Source: Demequina sp. (GTDB lineage Bacteria; Actinomycetota; Actinomycetes; Actinomycetales; Demequinaceae). From it: a stretch of DNA of 64,000 nucleotides. The stretch spans positions 1,453,979-1,517,978 of the forward strand of contig JANQAD010000001.1 in the NCBI GenBank assembly GCA_024707205.1. The letters are read 5' to 3'. This document shows positions 26,637 to 35,696 of this stretch, piece after piece. The notes below the pieces were generated by a model. That model was not told the DNA's origin. It searched no databases and saw nothing but the letters and a program-made list of their open reading frames with translations. Each line of letters starts with the position of its first letter. Positions within the stretch are counted from its first letter, which is position 1. Made by a program: the position numbers and the translations under genes.

Positions 26637-26945
26637 ATGAGTCTTGTGAGAGGGGTGAGCGTCGTTGACTACCACCACTCTTCCTGGACCAGTTCGGGAC
26701 CGCCAACCGGCGGCCCCCAAGTGGAGACCACCACACACGAACTGGACCAAACCACGGGGGCAGGACACAATGAAAAGTTGGAGGCATACCGGAGTGATCC
26801 TTGGGCCTATGACAACAAGGGTCACCTCGCGAATGCATCGACCACCGAGATACAGCAAGCGATTATTGCGGGTCGAATCAACAAACTTGAGGTCGAGATT
26901 CGAGGATTCCAGAACCAAATAGACCTCATCAATGGAGCAGGATGA
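26637..26945 (+). pseudogene. C-terminal tail of a probable polymorphic toxin, fused to IS end
   Basis: The frame opens at ATG 26637 inside the IS right end. From 26768 it encodes HNEKLEAYRSDPWAYDNKGH, then LANASTTEIQQAIIAGRINK and LEVEIRGFQNQIDLINGAG. This charged, helical ending resembles, from memory, the extreme C-terminus of RHS/contact-dependent toxin nuclease domains. It is followed at once by a small acidic gene overlapping its stop (ATGA), the usual toxin-immunity arrangement. The active-site part of the toxin is missing, so it is a remnant. Low-GC, AT-richer codon use than the neighbours points to horizontal origin. Function is inferred, not proven. Confidence 0.5.
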
Positions 26946-27244
26946 TGTCCAATCAAATTGGTGTCGAGGTTCAATTCCTGGAGGACGTGTTCGAGATCCT
27001 TATTAGGCACCTCCGCGCCATTCACGGTCAGTCTGTGGAACTCGAAGACGACGAATTCTGGCAGGTGCCGCTGGATCGGATGTACGATCTAGCTCGACTC
27101 CCGGAAGATCTCGATGTTGGGCGGCTCGCTGACTCCCTTGAATGGCTCACGCTAGTCGTAGCGGAGCCCGAAAAGTCGTTGGCCTTTCACCTTGTGTACT
27201 TTGCCGATGTCCTGAGAGCGATTGGTCAGTCGGTCGTCAGATGA
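26942..27244 (+). CDS. Probable immunity protein for the truncated toxin
   Basis: A 100-residue acidic protein (VEVQFLEDVFEILIRHLRAI, LEDDEFWQVPLDRMYDLARL, EPEKSLAFHLVYFADVLRAI). No named family recognised. Size, charge, lack of signal and a start overlapping the toxin-like stop all fit an immunity protein retained after its toxin was disrupted. ATG at 26942 or 26945. Codon use is less GC-biased than in surrounding core genes. Confidence 0.5.
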   Translation: MMSNQIGVEVQFLEDVFEILIRHLRAIHGQSVELEDDEFWQVPLDRMYDLARLPEDLDVGRLADSLEWLTLVVAEPEKSLAFHLVYFADVLRAIGQSVVR

Positions 27245-27697
27245 CGGTTGGCAACTATCTCTGTCTCTGTAATATGTCGGGTCCCCTTTAATCGGGCTTT
27301 GCGTGCATCTCTCTTATCGAGAGCGGCGCTTCTTTCGAACGAGGCCAGGCTTCGAGTTGGTTGAGAATTCCGACGGCTCGGGACGTGCAGTTCTTGGATC
27401 GCGGCATGACGATTAGTAGTGTTTACGACTCGAACTAGTGGCTACGCGGGACCTGGCGTCGAAAGCAGGCCGGGCGGGCGCGGAAACGCTCACCAGCGCG
27501 GGATGGTTTCGCCACCCGTTTCACGGCAACTGCTTGTCTCAGACGATGAGAAGGCGTGCGTCATGCTCGGTGATCCTGCCTGTGCTCCCGCCTCTTAACC
27601 AAGTTTGACTTTCGCATTGACTCGTGTACTACGTCTGGACGGCGGTTTGCCGTCATTGGCGACGGCTTCTCCTACGGAGGTTCGTAGACTCGCCCTC
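27245..27697. other. 453-bp AT-richer gap with no clear gene
   Basis: No convincing coding frame is seen. The first 200 bp are AT-richer than the window average and hold a small CTCTC-TTATC-GAGAG hairpin near 27311-27325 that could end the immunity transcript. The remainder may be decayed accessory sequence. The end carries the promoter of the methyltransferase gene. Confidence 0.5.
27685..27690 (+). promoter_or_regulatory. -10 element for a leaderless methyltransferase transcript
   Basis: TAGACT ends 7 nt before the ATG at 27698, so the mRNA probably starts at or beside the start codon. The same spacing recurs upstream of glmS, lysE, guaB and guaB3 in this window. Confidence 0.5.
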
Positions 27698-28585
27698 ATG
27701 GCCGACGAACTCGCAGGCGACGACATCGCGATTACCTGGGACGACGCGCGCGCCGCGAACCTCGCCAACTGGAACGACCGGGTGCCCATCCACACCGGGG
27801 GCGGTTATGACGTTGACGCCTTCCGCCGCGATCCTGCGCACATCTCCCAAGTGGTCCGCACGGACCTGGCCGTCATCGAGCGCTTCCTGACTGACGGCGT
27901 GGCCGGGCTGGGCCTGTGCCACCTGCAGTGCCACATCGGCACGGACACCCTGTCGTTCGCGCGCAAGGGCGCCCGGGTTGTTGGCGTGGACTTCTCGGCA
28001 CCCGCACTCGAGGCCGCGGCGGCGCTTGCCGGCGAGTTGGGTCTCGAGGCCGAGTGGGTGTGCACCGATGTGCTTGACGCCCGCGCTGCCGTGACCGCTC
28101 AATGCGGCCCGGACAGCACCTTCGATCTCGTCTACACGAGCATCGGCACCGTGTGGTGGCTCAACGACCTCGCCCGCTGGGCGGCTCAAGTGGAAGCGCT
28201 GCTGAGACCGGGCGGTTTGTTCTACATCCGCGACGGCCACCCTGCGCTCTACGCCGTGGACGAGCGGTACCAGGAGCTCGTCAGCGTGTATCGGTACTTC
28301 CCGAACGGGCTCGCGCAGGCGTGGGACGGCGACACCTCGTACATCGGCGAGGGCACGGTTACGAACACTCGCACCTACGAGTTCCCCCACCCGCTGACGG
28401 AGATCCTCCAATCACTGATCGGCGCCGGCCTCGAGCTCGTGTGGCTTGACGAGGGCAAGACGCTCCCGTGGCGGTTCTCGTCCTTCATGGTCGAGCGTGG
28501 GGACGGCGACTTCGAACTGCCCGAGGCCCAGCGGGACATCATGCCGCTGACCTTCACGGCGGTGGCGCGCAAGCGCGATAGGTGA
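27698..28585 (+). CDS. Class I SAM-dependent methyltransferase
   Basis: The 295-residue protein starts MADELAGDDIAITWDDARAA. Its Rossmann core has the SAM motif I region LCHLQCHIGTDTLSFARKGA, motif II VVGVDFSAPALEAAAAL, the acidic VCTDVLD and the post-motif LLRPGGLFYIRDGHPAL. The N-terminal NLANWNDRVPIHTGGGYDVD and the TLPWRFSSFMVE tail are typical of a small-molecule methyltransferase group of unknown substrate. ATG at 27698 is chosen for the -10 box 7 nt upstream. It stands alone next to the IS/toxin remnant. Confidence 0.85.
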   Translation: MADELAGDDIAITWDDARAANLANWNDRVPIHTGGGYDVDAFRRDPAHISQVVRTDLAVIERFLTDGVAGLGLCHLQCHIGTDTLSFARKGARVVGVDFSAPALEAAAALAGELGLEAEWVCTDVLDARAAVTAQCGPDSTFDLVYTSIGTVWWLNDLARWAAQVEALLRPGGLFYIRDGHPALYAVDERYQELVSVYRYFPNGLAQAWDGDTSYIGEGTVTNTRTYEFPHPLTEILQSLIGAGLELVWLDEGKTLPWRFSSFMVERGDGDFELPEAQRDIMPLTFTAVARKRDR

Positions 28586-28618
28586 GCCGCGCAATCACTG
28601 GCACCAGCGTCGGGCCTC

Positions 28619-28752
28619 AAACGGTGGATCCTGCCAGGTTTCACGCCCACAGTTTCCTGCTGGTGGATGCCGCCCGAATACTCGCCCGAACCGGGCAGAA
28701 TCCACCATCAGGAACGAGGTGCGCGCGAACTGGGCAGAATCCACCATCAGGA
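28619..28752. repeat. Short direct and inverted repeats between the methyltransferase gene and coaA
   Basis: A 26-bp unit, beginning GAAC and containing GGGCAGAATCCACCATCAGG, occurs at 28688-28713 and 28727-28752 with one mismatch (period 39). An inverted near-copy of its core (GGTGGATCCTGCCAGG) lies at about 28622-28637 and a weaker one at 28660-28675. The mixture can fold into alternative stems and may form a terminator between the convergent genes, or a small repeat element. Confidence 0.6.
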
Positions 28753-28775
28753 GGCCATCGTGTCCGCAAGCGCGC

Positions 28776-29720
28776 CTAGAGCTTCCGCAGGCTCACCGAT
28801 TCCACGTGGTGGTCCGGCCCCTTGCGCAGGATGATCGTGGCCCTCGACTGCGTGGGCGCGATGTTTCGCATCAGGTTGGGCGCGTTGATCGTGTCCCAGA
28901 TGTACGACGCTCGGGCTACGGCCTCGTCGTCGCTCAGCGCCGCGTAGGTGTGGAAGTAGGAGTCGGGCCGTGAGAAGGCGGTGCGGCGCAGCTCAAGGAA
29001 CCGGTCGATGTACCAGCGGCGAGCGTCGTCGGGCTCTGCGTCCACGTAGATCGAGACGTCGAAGTAGTCGCTGATCGCGTGGCTGAGCCCGCCCTCGGCT
29101 CTGCGCATCGGCGGAGCGAGCACGTTGAGGCCCTCGACGATGAGGATGTCCGGCCTGCGCACAGTCACCGAGGCGCCGGGCACGATGTCATAGGTGATGT
29201 GCGAATACACGGGGGCGGTCACCTCCGCGACACCGCTTTTCACCGCCCACACAAAGGACCGCAGCGCGCGCCGGTCATAGGACTCGGGGAAGCCCTTGCG
29301 CTGCAGCAGCCCTCGCTGCTCGAGCACCGCGTTCGGATACAGGAAGCCGTCCGTGGTGATCAGTTCCACCCGTGGCGAACCGGGCCAGCGGGCCATGAGC
29401 TCGCGCAAGACGCGCGCGGTGGTGGACTTTCCCACCGCGACCGACCCCGCGATGCCGATCACGAACGGCGTGCGCGAGGTGCGCTCGCCAAGAAAAGCCG
29501 AGGTAGCGTCGTGCAGGCGCCCAACGGACTCCGAATAGAGGTCTAGCAGGCGCGATAGTGGCCTATAGACAACGTCAACCTCGACCAGGTCGATGGGGTC
29601 GCCAAGGCCGCGGACGCGCGCGATGTCCTCTTCAGTGAGAGGCAGCGGCGTTGAGTCGGCGAGAGCGGCCCATTCCTCGCGGTCGAGCGTGATGAAGGGG
29701 CTCTCAGGGCGCGCGGACAC
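28776..29720 (-). CDS. coaA: Pantothenate kinase, type I
   Basis: First step of CoA synthesis: phosphorylation of pantothenate by ATP. The 314-residue protein has the P-loop [12 protein letters not shown] at residues 89-100, [24 protein letters not shown] and IVEGLNVL, all typical of the prokaryotic type I enzyme. GTG start at 29720, with CAGAAT 6 nt upstream as a possible -10 of a leaderless transcript. It is divergent from glmS, a common actinobacterial pairing. Confidence 0.95.
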   Translation of the reverse strand: MSARPESPFITLDREEWAALADSTPLPLTEEDIARVRGLGDPIDLVEVDVVYRPLSRLLDLYSESVGRLHDATSAFLGERTSRTPFVIGIAGSVAVGKSTTARVLRELMARWPGSPRVELITTDGFLYPNAVLEQRGLLQRKGFPESYDRRALRSFVWAVKSGVAEVTAPVYSHITYDIVPGASVTVRRPDILIVEGLNVLAPPMRRAEGGLSHAISDYFDVSIYVDAEPDDARRWYIDRFLELRRTAFSRPDSYFHTYAALSDDEAVARASYIWDTINAPNLMRNIAPTQSRATIILRKGPDHHVESVSLRKL

Positions 29721-29773
29721 GGCACCATTCTGGCGCACGTGAGGCGAACGGCGGGCCCATGCGGGGCGCCAAC

Positions 29774-29779
29774 TAGACT
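29774..29779 (+). promoter_or_regulatory. -10 element for leaderless glmS transcript
   Basis: TAGACT lies 7 nt upstream of the glmS ATG in the 66-nt divergent coaA-glmS gap, placing the predicted transcription start at the ATG. No ribosome-binding site is visible, which supports leaderless translation. Confidence 0.5.
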
Positions 29780-29786
29780 TGGGCCC

Positions 29787-31652
29787 ATGTGTGGAATCGT
29801 CGGGTACGTAGGTTCGGGTGCGGCAAGTGGACGTTCGCAGGGCGTGGTGATGGGGGGCTTGGCGCGCCTCGAGTACCGCGGATACGACTCCGCGGGCATC
29901 GCCGTGGTCACCGAGGACGAGGATCGGCTCGACGTCGCCAAGCGCGCGGGCAAGCTCGTCAACCTCGCCAAGGCGCTCGCGGAGGACCCGCTGCACGACG
30001 GCACGGCCGCTATCGGCCACACCCGGTGGGCCACGCACGGCGCGCCGACGGACGCCAACGCCCATCCGCACCTTGCGGCGGGCGGCCGCATCGCGATCAT
30101 CCACAACGGCATCATCGAGAACTTCGCCGCCCTGCGCGCGGACCTCACCAAGGACGGCGTGATCTTCCAGTCGGAGACGGACACCGAGGTGGCAGGCCAC
30201 CTGTTGGCGCGCGAGGTGGAATCCGGGAAGACCCTCACGGAGGCGATGCGCTCTATCGTGGGCCAGCTGGAGGGCGCTTTCACGCTGCTTGCCGTGGACG
30301 CTCGCGAGCCGCACGTGGTGGTCGGTGCCCGGCGCAATTCGCCCCTCGTGGTGGGTCTCGGTGAAGGAGAGAACTTCCTCGCCAGCGACGTGGTCGCGTT
30401 CATCGAGCATACGCGTGACGCCCTCGAGCTTGGTCAGGACGAGGTCGTGGAGATCACCCCCGAGGGCGTGATCGTGACCGACGCGAACGGCACCGTCGTG
30501 GAGCGCGAGCCGTACCACGTGGACTGGGACGCGGAGGCGGCCCAGAAGGGCGGCTTCGCCACCTTCATGGAGAAGGAGATCTTCGAGGAGCCGGCCGCCG
30601 TCGCAGACACCCTGCGCGGCCGAATCGACGCCCGCGGCAAGCTGCAGCTGGACGCGGGCCGCGTCGACGAGGCCGTCCTCAACTCGGTGGACAAGATCGT
30701 CATCATCGCATGCGGCACCGCCGCCTACGCGGGCCACGTGGCCAAGTACGCGATCGAGCACTGGACGCGCATCCCCGTGGAGGTGGAGCTCGCCCACGAG
30801 TTCCGCTACCGCGACCCCGTGGTGAACCTCCGCACCCTCGTGGTCGCGATCAGCCAGTCCGGCGAGACGATGGACACGATCATGGCCGTGCGCCACGCGC
30901 AGCAGCAGGGCGCCAATGTCATCGCCATCGTGAATGCGCAGGGCTCGACGATCGCCCGCGAGGCCGACGCGGTGCTCTACACCCGCGCGGGTCCCGAGAT
31001 CGCCGTGGCCTCGACCAAGGCGTTCGTGGCGCAGATCACGGCCGCCTACCTGCTCGGCATCTACCTGGCCGAGCTCCGCGGCAACAAGTTCCCCGACGAG
31101 ATCGCCGCGCTGCTCTCGCAACTCGGCGACATCCCAGCGAAGATCCAGTGGATCATCGACTCCTCGGAGACCGTGCGCTCCGTGGCACGAAGCCTCGCGG
31201 ACGAGCGCACCGTCCTGTTCCTAGGGCGCCACGTTGGCTTCCCCATCGCCCTCGAGGGTGCGCTCAAACTCAAGGAGCTCGCATACATCCATGCGGAGGG
31301 CTTCGCGGCAGGCGAGCTGAAGCATGGCCCCATCGCGCTCGTCGAGGACGGCCAACCCGTCATCATCATCCTGCCCAGCCCCCGCGGTCGCGAGTCGCTG
31401 CACTCCAAGGTGGTCAGCAATGTGCAGGAGGTCCGCGCTCGCGGCGCCCGTACGTTCGTCATCGCCGAGGAGGGCGACACCGTCGCGGCCGACTACGCCG
31501 AGCAGGTCTTCTACGTGCCGCAGGCGCCCGTGCTCATGCAGCCGCTCCTCGCCGTAGTGCCCCTGCACCTCTTCGCTCTCGAGCTCGCCACGGCGAAGGG
31601 CCACGACGTGGACCAGCCTCGCAACCTCGCCAAATCGGTGACGGTCGAGTAG
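29787..31652 (+). CDS. glmS: Glutamine-fructose-6-phosphate aminotransferase (isomerising)
   Basis: Makes glucosamine-6-phosphate from fructose-6-phosphate and glutamine. The 621-residue protein has the N-terminal Ntn glutaminase domain with Cys2 ([11 protein letters not shown]), [19 protein letters not shown], and two SIS sugar-isomerase domains ([50 protein letters not shown]), ending [12 protein letters not shown] at 29787; a start further upstream would add residues unknown in the family and destroy Cys2 processing. It supplies GlmM. Confidence 0.97.
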   Translation: MCGIVGYVGSGAASGRSQGVVMGGLARLEYRGYDSAGIAVVTEDEDRLDVAKRAGKLVNLAKALAEDPLHDGTAAIGHTRWATHGAPTDANAHPHLAAGGRIAIIHNGIIENFAALRADLTKDGVIFQSETDTEVAGHLLAREVESGKTLTEAMRSIVGQLEGAFTLLAVDAREPHVVVGARRNSPLVVGLGEGENFLASDVVAFIEHTRDALELGQDEVVEITPEGVIVTDANGTVVEREPYHVDWDAEAAQKGGFATFMEKEIFEEPAAVADTLRGRIDARGKLQLDAGRVDEAVLNSVDKIVIIACGTAAYAGHVAKYAIEHWTRIPVEVELAHEFRYRDPVVNLRTLVVAISQSGETMDTIMAVRHAQQQGANVIAIVNAQGSTIAREADAVLYTRAGPEIAVASTKAFVAQITAAYLLGIYLAELRGNKFPDEIAALLSQLGDIPAKIQWIIDSSETVRSVARSLADERTVLFLGRHVGFPIALEGALKLKELAYIHAEGFAAGELKHGPIALVEDGQPVIIILPSPRGRESLHSKVVSNVQEVRARGARTFVIAEEGDTVAADYAEQVFYVPQAPVLMQPLLAVVPLHLFALELATAKGHDVDQPRNLAKSVTVE

Positions 31653-32005
31653 TGGCGATCCTGGGCCTGGGCATCGACGTGGTGGCGATCTCCCGCTTCG
31701 AGGAGTCGATCGAACGCTCGCCCGGCTTCCTCGAGCGCGTCTTCACCCCCGCAGAGCGCGACCGCTCCACCGCGAGCCTCGCCGCCCGCTGGGCCGCCAA
31801 GGAGGCCCTCGCCAAGGCGCTCGGAAGCCCGGGCGGGCTCAACTGGCAGGACGCTGAAGTGGTGAGCGAGCCGTCGGGCCGCCCGACGCTCGTGGTGAGG
31901 GGGACGGTAGCGGCGAGAGCCGCGGAACTCGGGATAGCGACGTTCCACCTGTCGCTGTCGCACGACGCGGGCATCGCGTCCGCCGTGGTTGTAGGGGAGG
32001 GCTGA
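31652..32005 (+). CDS. acpS: Holo-[acyl-carrier-protein] synthase
   Basis: Transfers 4'-phosphopantetheine from CoA to acyl carrier protein. The 117-residue protein has [17 protein letters not shown] (Mg-binding Asp), the [20 protein letters not shown] motif and [20 protein letters not shown] at 31652 shares a base with the glmS stop (TAGTG). nnr, often next, is absent; alr follows directly. Confidence 0.95.
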   Translation: MAILGLGIDVVAISRFEESIERSPGFLERVFTPAERDRSTASLAARWAAKEALAKALGSPGGLNWQDAEVVSEPSGRPTLVVRGTVAARAAELGIATFHLSLSHDAGIASAVVVGEG

Positions 32006-33111
32006 TGAGCAGGCTCGCGATTCGAGTGGACTACGACGCGATCACGCGCAACGTGGAGGAGTTGGCGCGGCGCGCCAACGGCGCCCAGGTGATGGCCGTG
32101 GTGAAGGCCGACGCGTACGGGCACGGCCTGGTGGAGGCGGCGCGGGCCGCTCGCGTTGGGGGCGCAGCGTGGCTCGGGGTCGCGCAGCCCGACGAGGCGC
32201 TGCAACTTCGCCAGGCGGGCGACGAGGGGCGCATCCTCACGTGGCTCTACGGGCCGGAGCTGCCGGCCGCGCGGCTGCTCGCCGCCGGGGTTGACCTGTC
32301 CGTTGGTTCTCCAGAAGTGCTTGGCAAGATTCTTGCCGTGGCGCGCGAGACCGGCCACGTGGCGCGGCTCCACCTGTGCGTGGACACGGGGCTCGGCCGC
32401 GAGGGCGTGCAGCCGGCACGGCTCGACGGGCTCATGGAGCTCATCGCCGCCGCCCAGGCGGAGGGGCTCGTCAAGCTCGTCGGCATCTGGTCGCACTTCG
32501 CGTGGGCCGACCAGCCAGGGCACGCGACCATCGACGCACAGGCGGAGGTGTTCCGCGCGGCCGTGGTGCGGCTCGAGCAGCATGGGCTCGAGGTGGAGCT
32601 GCGGCACCTCGCGAACTCGGCCGCCACGCTGACCCGCCCGGACCTGCACTTCGACCTTGTGCGCCCCGGAATCGCCGTCTACGGCCTCCCGCCCGTTCCC
32701 GACCCGTCCGGCGCGAACTGGGGCCTCACGCCCGCGATGTCCGTCACCTCGGAACTCGTACTCGTCAAGGACGTGCCGGCGGGCCAGGGCGTGAGCTATG
32801 GCCACGAGTACGTGACGCGCATCCCCACCACGCTCGGCCTCGTGGCCGCCGGGTACGCGGACGGACTCATGCGCGCCGCAGGCAACGTGTGCGAGGTGTC
32901 CATCCGCGGGCGCCGCTACACCATCGCGGGCCGCGTGTGCATGGACCAGTTCGTGGTGGACCTCGGCCCCGTCACCGAGTGCGTCGTTGGCGACGAGGTG
33001 GTGTTGGTTGGCGCGGGCGGGCCAAGCGCCCGCGAATGGGCCGACGCTCTTGGCACCATTGACTACGAGGTCGTCTGCCGCTTTGGTGGGCTTCGTCCCA
33101 AGGCGGCCTGA
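32005..33111 (+). CDS. alr: Alanine racemase
   Basis: PLP enzyme making D-alanine for peptidoglycan. The 368-residue protein has the PLP lysine (Lys34) in AVVKADAYGHGLVEAARAAR and the catalytic Tyr in GQGVSYGHEYVT. The C-terminal beta domain shows GRVCMDQFVVDLG. It is coupled at both ends (TGATG) to acpS and tsaE. Confidence 0.96.
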   Translation: MSRLAIRVDYDAITRNVEELARRANGAQVMAVVKADAYGHGLVEAARAARVGGAAWLGVAQPDEALQLRQAGDEGRILTWLYGPELPAARLLAAGVDLSVGSPEVLGKILAVARETGHVARLHLCVDTGLGREGVQPARLDGLMELIAAAQAEGLVKLVGIWSHFAWADQPGHATIDAQAEVFRAAVVRLEQHGLEVELRHLANSAATLTRPDLHFDLVRPGIAVYGLPPVPDPSGANWGLTPAMSVTSELVLVKDVPAGQGVSYGHEYVTRIPTTLGLVAAGYADGLMRAAGNVCEVSIRGRRYTIAGRVCMDQFVVDLGPVTECVVGDEVVLVGAGGPSAREWADALGTIDYEVVCRFGGLRPKAA

Positions 33112-33599
33112 TGGCTCATGTGATCTCTGACGGCGACGCGATGAGGTCGTTCGCCGCCTCGGTGGTCGCGCCCTTGGTGCGTCCGGGGGATCTGCTGCTC
33201 CTTACCGGCGACCTGGGAGCGGGGAAGACCACCTTCACTCAGGGACTTGGGGAGGCGCTGGGGGTGCGCGGGCCCATCGCGAGCCCCACCTTCATTATCG
33301 CGCGCACGCACCCCTCGCTCGTAGGGGGTCCGTCGCTGATTCACGTGGACGCCTATCGGCTCTCCTCGCTGGCGGAGCTCGACGACCTTGACCTCGACGC
33401 GACGCTCGAGGACTCCGTGACGGTCGTGGAGTGGGGCGACCCGGCCGCTGCGCTGTCCGATGACCGGCTGCACGTGACGATCTCGCGCACCCGCGGCGGG
33501 GACATCGATCCCGAGGCGCCTGACGGCGGTGACCGGGTGGTGACGCTGTCGGGTCACGGGGAGCGCTGGGCCGGGGTGTCCTTTGGGGGCGACCAGTGA
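33111..33599 (+). CDS. tsaE: tRNA t6A synthesis ATPase TsaE
   Basis: The 162-residue ATPase works with TsaB and TsaD to form threonylcarbamoyladenosine-37 in tRNA. P-loop GDLGAGKTTFTQG lies at residues 33-45, with ASPTFIIARTH and HVDAYRLSSLAELDDLD downstream, all typical. The stop overlaps the tsaB GTG start. Confidence 0.95.
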   Translation: MAHVISDGDAMRSFAASVVAPLVRPGDLLLLTGDLGAGKTTFTQGLGEALGVRGPIASPTFIIARTHPSLVGGPSLIHVDAYRLSSLAELDDLDLDATLEDSVTVVEWGDPAAALSDDRLHVTISRTRGGDIDPEAPDGGDRVVTLSGHGERWAGVSFGGDQ

Positions 33600-34195
33600 T
33601 TCTCGCGATTGACACGTCTGGGGCCATTGCGGTGGCGGCGGTGGCTGACACGGGCGAGGTCCTTGCCGAGCGCACCGAGTATGCGCCGCGCGGCCACGCC
33701 GAGCTGCTCGCCGGCATGGTGGACGCGGTGCTGCGCGACGCCGGCGGCCGGAAGCCATCGCGGATTGTCGTTGGCACCGGGCCCGCGACCTTCACGGGGC
33801 TGCGCGTTGGGCTCGTGACGGCACGCACGCTCGGCTACGCGTGGGGCGTGCCCGTGGAGGGCGTGTGCTCTCTCGACGCGCTCGGCGCCGAGTTCGGCAC
33901 ATGCACCGCGGTGACCGACGCCCGCCGCCGCGAGGTGTACTGGGCGCGCTACGAGGACGGGGTTCGCGTCGCGGGTCCCGAGGTGGCCTTTCCCGGCGAC
34001 GTTGACGTCGCCGGCCGCGTCGTAGGACGCGGCGCCGCGCTCTACCCGGACGTCTTCACGGACGCAACCGCCGCCGACCCCAACCCCGCACTGCTGGTGC
34101 GCGTGGCGGATGGCGCGAGAGCGTCGGGCCTCGCCATGCCAACGGAACCTCTGTACCTGAGGCGACCGGACGTGCACGGGGTGCCGGGCGCGTGA
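33596..34195 (+). CDS. tsaB: tRNA t6A synthesis protein TsaB
   Basis: The 199-residue ASKHA-fold partner of TsaD. It begins ILAIDTSGAIAVAAVADTGE and contains IVVGTGPATFTGLRVGLVTA, the family motif, but lacks the metal ligands of TsaD. GTG start at 33596 within a run of 4-nt overlaps. Confidence 0.93.
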   Translation: MILAIDTSGAIAVAAVADTGEVLAERTEYAPRGHAELLAGMVDAVLRDAGGRKPSRIVVGTGPATFTGLRVGLVTARTLGYAWGVPVEGVCSLDALGAEFGTCTAVTDARRREVYWARYEDGVRVAGPEVAFPGDVDVAGRVVGRGAALYPDVFTDATAADPNPALLVRVADGARASGLAMPTEPLYLRRPDVHGVPGA

Positions 34196-34662
34196 CGGAC
34201 TCGGGGCCGATCGAGCTGCGCGATCTGAGCGAGGCGGACCTGCCCTGGGTCGCCGAGCAGGAGCAGCTCATCTTTGGCGCGGCCGCGTGGTCGCTAGCGC
34301 TCATCCGCGATGACTTTGCTTTCGGCGGGAAGCGCTATCGCGGCGCCTACGTGGTCGACGAGCTGGTGGGTTACGCGATCTACGGGTACGACGGCGACGC
34401 GTTCAGCCTCATGAACATCGCTGTGGTGCCCGCGGCACGGCGGCTGGGGATAGGGCGCGCGTTCATGGAGGACTTCCTCGCGGAGGCAACGCGACTGGGC
34501 GCGCGGGAGGCGTGGCTCGAGGTGTCGGTGGCGAATCCCTCTGCCCTGGCGCTGTACCGGGCATACGGGTTCGAGGACGTGCGGATTCGGCCGCGCTACT
34601 ACCAGCCGGAGAACGAGGATGCGCTCGTGATGCGACGCGCGATGACGGATAGGGTGACGTGA
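34192..34662 (+). CDS. rimI: Ribosomal-protein-alanine N-acetyltransferase RimI-like
   Basis: The 156-residue GNAT enzyme has the acetyl-CoA loop region [19 protein letters not shown], then [20 protein letters not shown] and the typical [15 protein letters not shown] ending. RimI acetylates the N-terminus of S18 in E. coli; in actinobacteria the specificity is broader. Position between tsaB and tsaD is conserved. Confidence 0.92.
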   Translation: MTDSGPIELRDLSEADLPWVAEQEQLIFGAAAWSLALIRDDFAFGGKRYRGAYVVDELVGYAIYGYDGDAFSLMNIAVVPAARRLGIGRAFMEDFLAEATRLGAREAWLEVSVANPSALALYRAYGFEDVRIRPRYYQPENEDALVMRRAMTDRVT

Positions 34663-35696
34663 TGCTGGTCCTGGGAATCGAGTCGACGTGCGACGAGACC
34701 GGCGTTGCCCTCGTGCGCGGCACCGAGTTGATCGCTGACGTCACCGCCTCCTCGATGGACGAGCACGCGCGGTTCGGAGGGATCGTGCCGGAGGTTGCCT
34801 CGCGCGCGCACCTCGAGGCCTTCGTCCCGACGCTGGATGAGGCGCTCTCGCGCGCGGGCTTGGGCCTGGGGGACGTGGACGCGATCGCCGTTGCGGCGGG
34901 ACCTGGGCTTGTCGGCTCGCTGACCGTTGGTGTGTCCGCGGCGAAGGCGCTGTCCCTGGCGCTGAACCGGCCGCTCTACGGTGTCAACCACGTCATCGGG
35001 CACGCGGTGGTCGACGAACTGGTGCACGGGCAGTTCCCCGAGCGGACCATGGCGCTCGTGGTCAGCGGCGGCCACACGTCGCTGCTGCTGTTCGAGGGCG
35101 GCGTCACCAACGTCACCGAATTGGGCCACACCCTCGACGACGCCGCCGGGGAGGCGTTCGACAAGGTCGGCCGCCTCCTGGGCCTGCCGTACCCCGGCGG
35201 CCCGCACATCGACCGCCTCGCGCGCGAGGGCGACCCCAAGGCCATTCCGTTCCCCCGCGCGCTCACCGCGCCGAAGGACCAGGCAAAGCACGCCTACGAC
35301 TTCTCCTTCAGCGGACTCAAGACCGCGGTGGCGCGGTGGGTGGAGAACTGCCGCGACTCCGGTCGCGAGGTCCCGGTGGCCGACGTTGCCGCGAGTTTCG
35401 CGGACGCCGTCGCCGACGTCCTGGTCGCCAAGACGCTGCGCGCGTGCGAGGAGCATGGCGTTTCCACCTTGGTTATCGGCGGGGGGTTCAGCGCGAACTC
35501 GCAGCTGCGTGAGCTCGCCGCCGCCCGTGGGTCCTCGGCTGGCATCGACGTGCGCATCCCGCCGATTCGCTACTGCACGGACAACGGTGCGATGATCGCG
35601 GCTCTCGGTTCGGCGCTGGTGCGGGACGATGCGCAGCCGTCTTCGCTCGGCATCGGTGTCGACTCCTCGATGCCGTTGAGTACCGTGCTTGTATGA
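34662..35696 (+). CDS. tsaD: tRNA N6-adenosine threonylcarbamoyltransferase TsaD
   Basis: Catalytic subunit of t6A37 formation. The 344-residue ASKHA protein begins [20 protein letters not shown]. The metal-binding His110 and His114 lie in [42 protein letters not shown] and [15 protein letters not shown] follow. I chose the ATG at 34662 (TGATG with rimI) over a GTG one codon earlier. Confidence 0.96.
   Translation: MLVLGIESTCDETGVALVRGTELIADVTASSMDEHARFGGIVPEVASRAHLEAFVPTLDEALSRAGLGLGDVDAIAVAAGPGLVGSLTVGVSAAKALSLALNRPLYGVNHVIGHAVVDELVHGQFPERTMALVVSGGHTSLLLFEGGVTNVTELGHTLDDAAGEAFDKVGRLLGLPYPGGPHIDRLAREGDPKAIPFPRALTAPKDQAKHAYDFSFSGLKTAVARWVENCRDSGREVPVADVAASFADAVADVLVAKTLRACEEHGVSTLVIGGGFSANSQLRELAAARGSSAGIDVRIPPIRYCTDNGAMIAALGSALVRDDAQPSSLGIGVDSSMPLSTVLV

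Larger units (their letters stand above)
25439..26767 (+). mobile_element. IS3-family insertion sequence
   Basis: A 1329-bp element bounded by imperfect inverted repeats. The left end begins TGTCCGGCCCCCCGTTTTTT (continuing GGTCCACTTTG); the right end, read inward, is TGTCCTGCCCCCGTGGTTTG (continuing GTCCAGTTCG). It carries overlapping orfA and orfB typical of IS3. The flanking bases (TTC before, CAA after) do not form an obvious target duplication, which suggests a later deletion or recombination at one edge. The group looks IS407/IS51-like by OrfA; this is from memory. Confidence 0.85.

Noticed and set aside
27245..27697. A short decayed gene reading through 27440-27600
   Set aside because: The frame has no start with a ribosome-binding site, no family resemblance and atypical composition; too weak to call.
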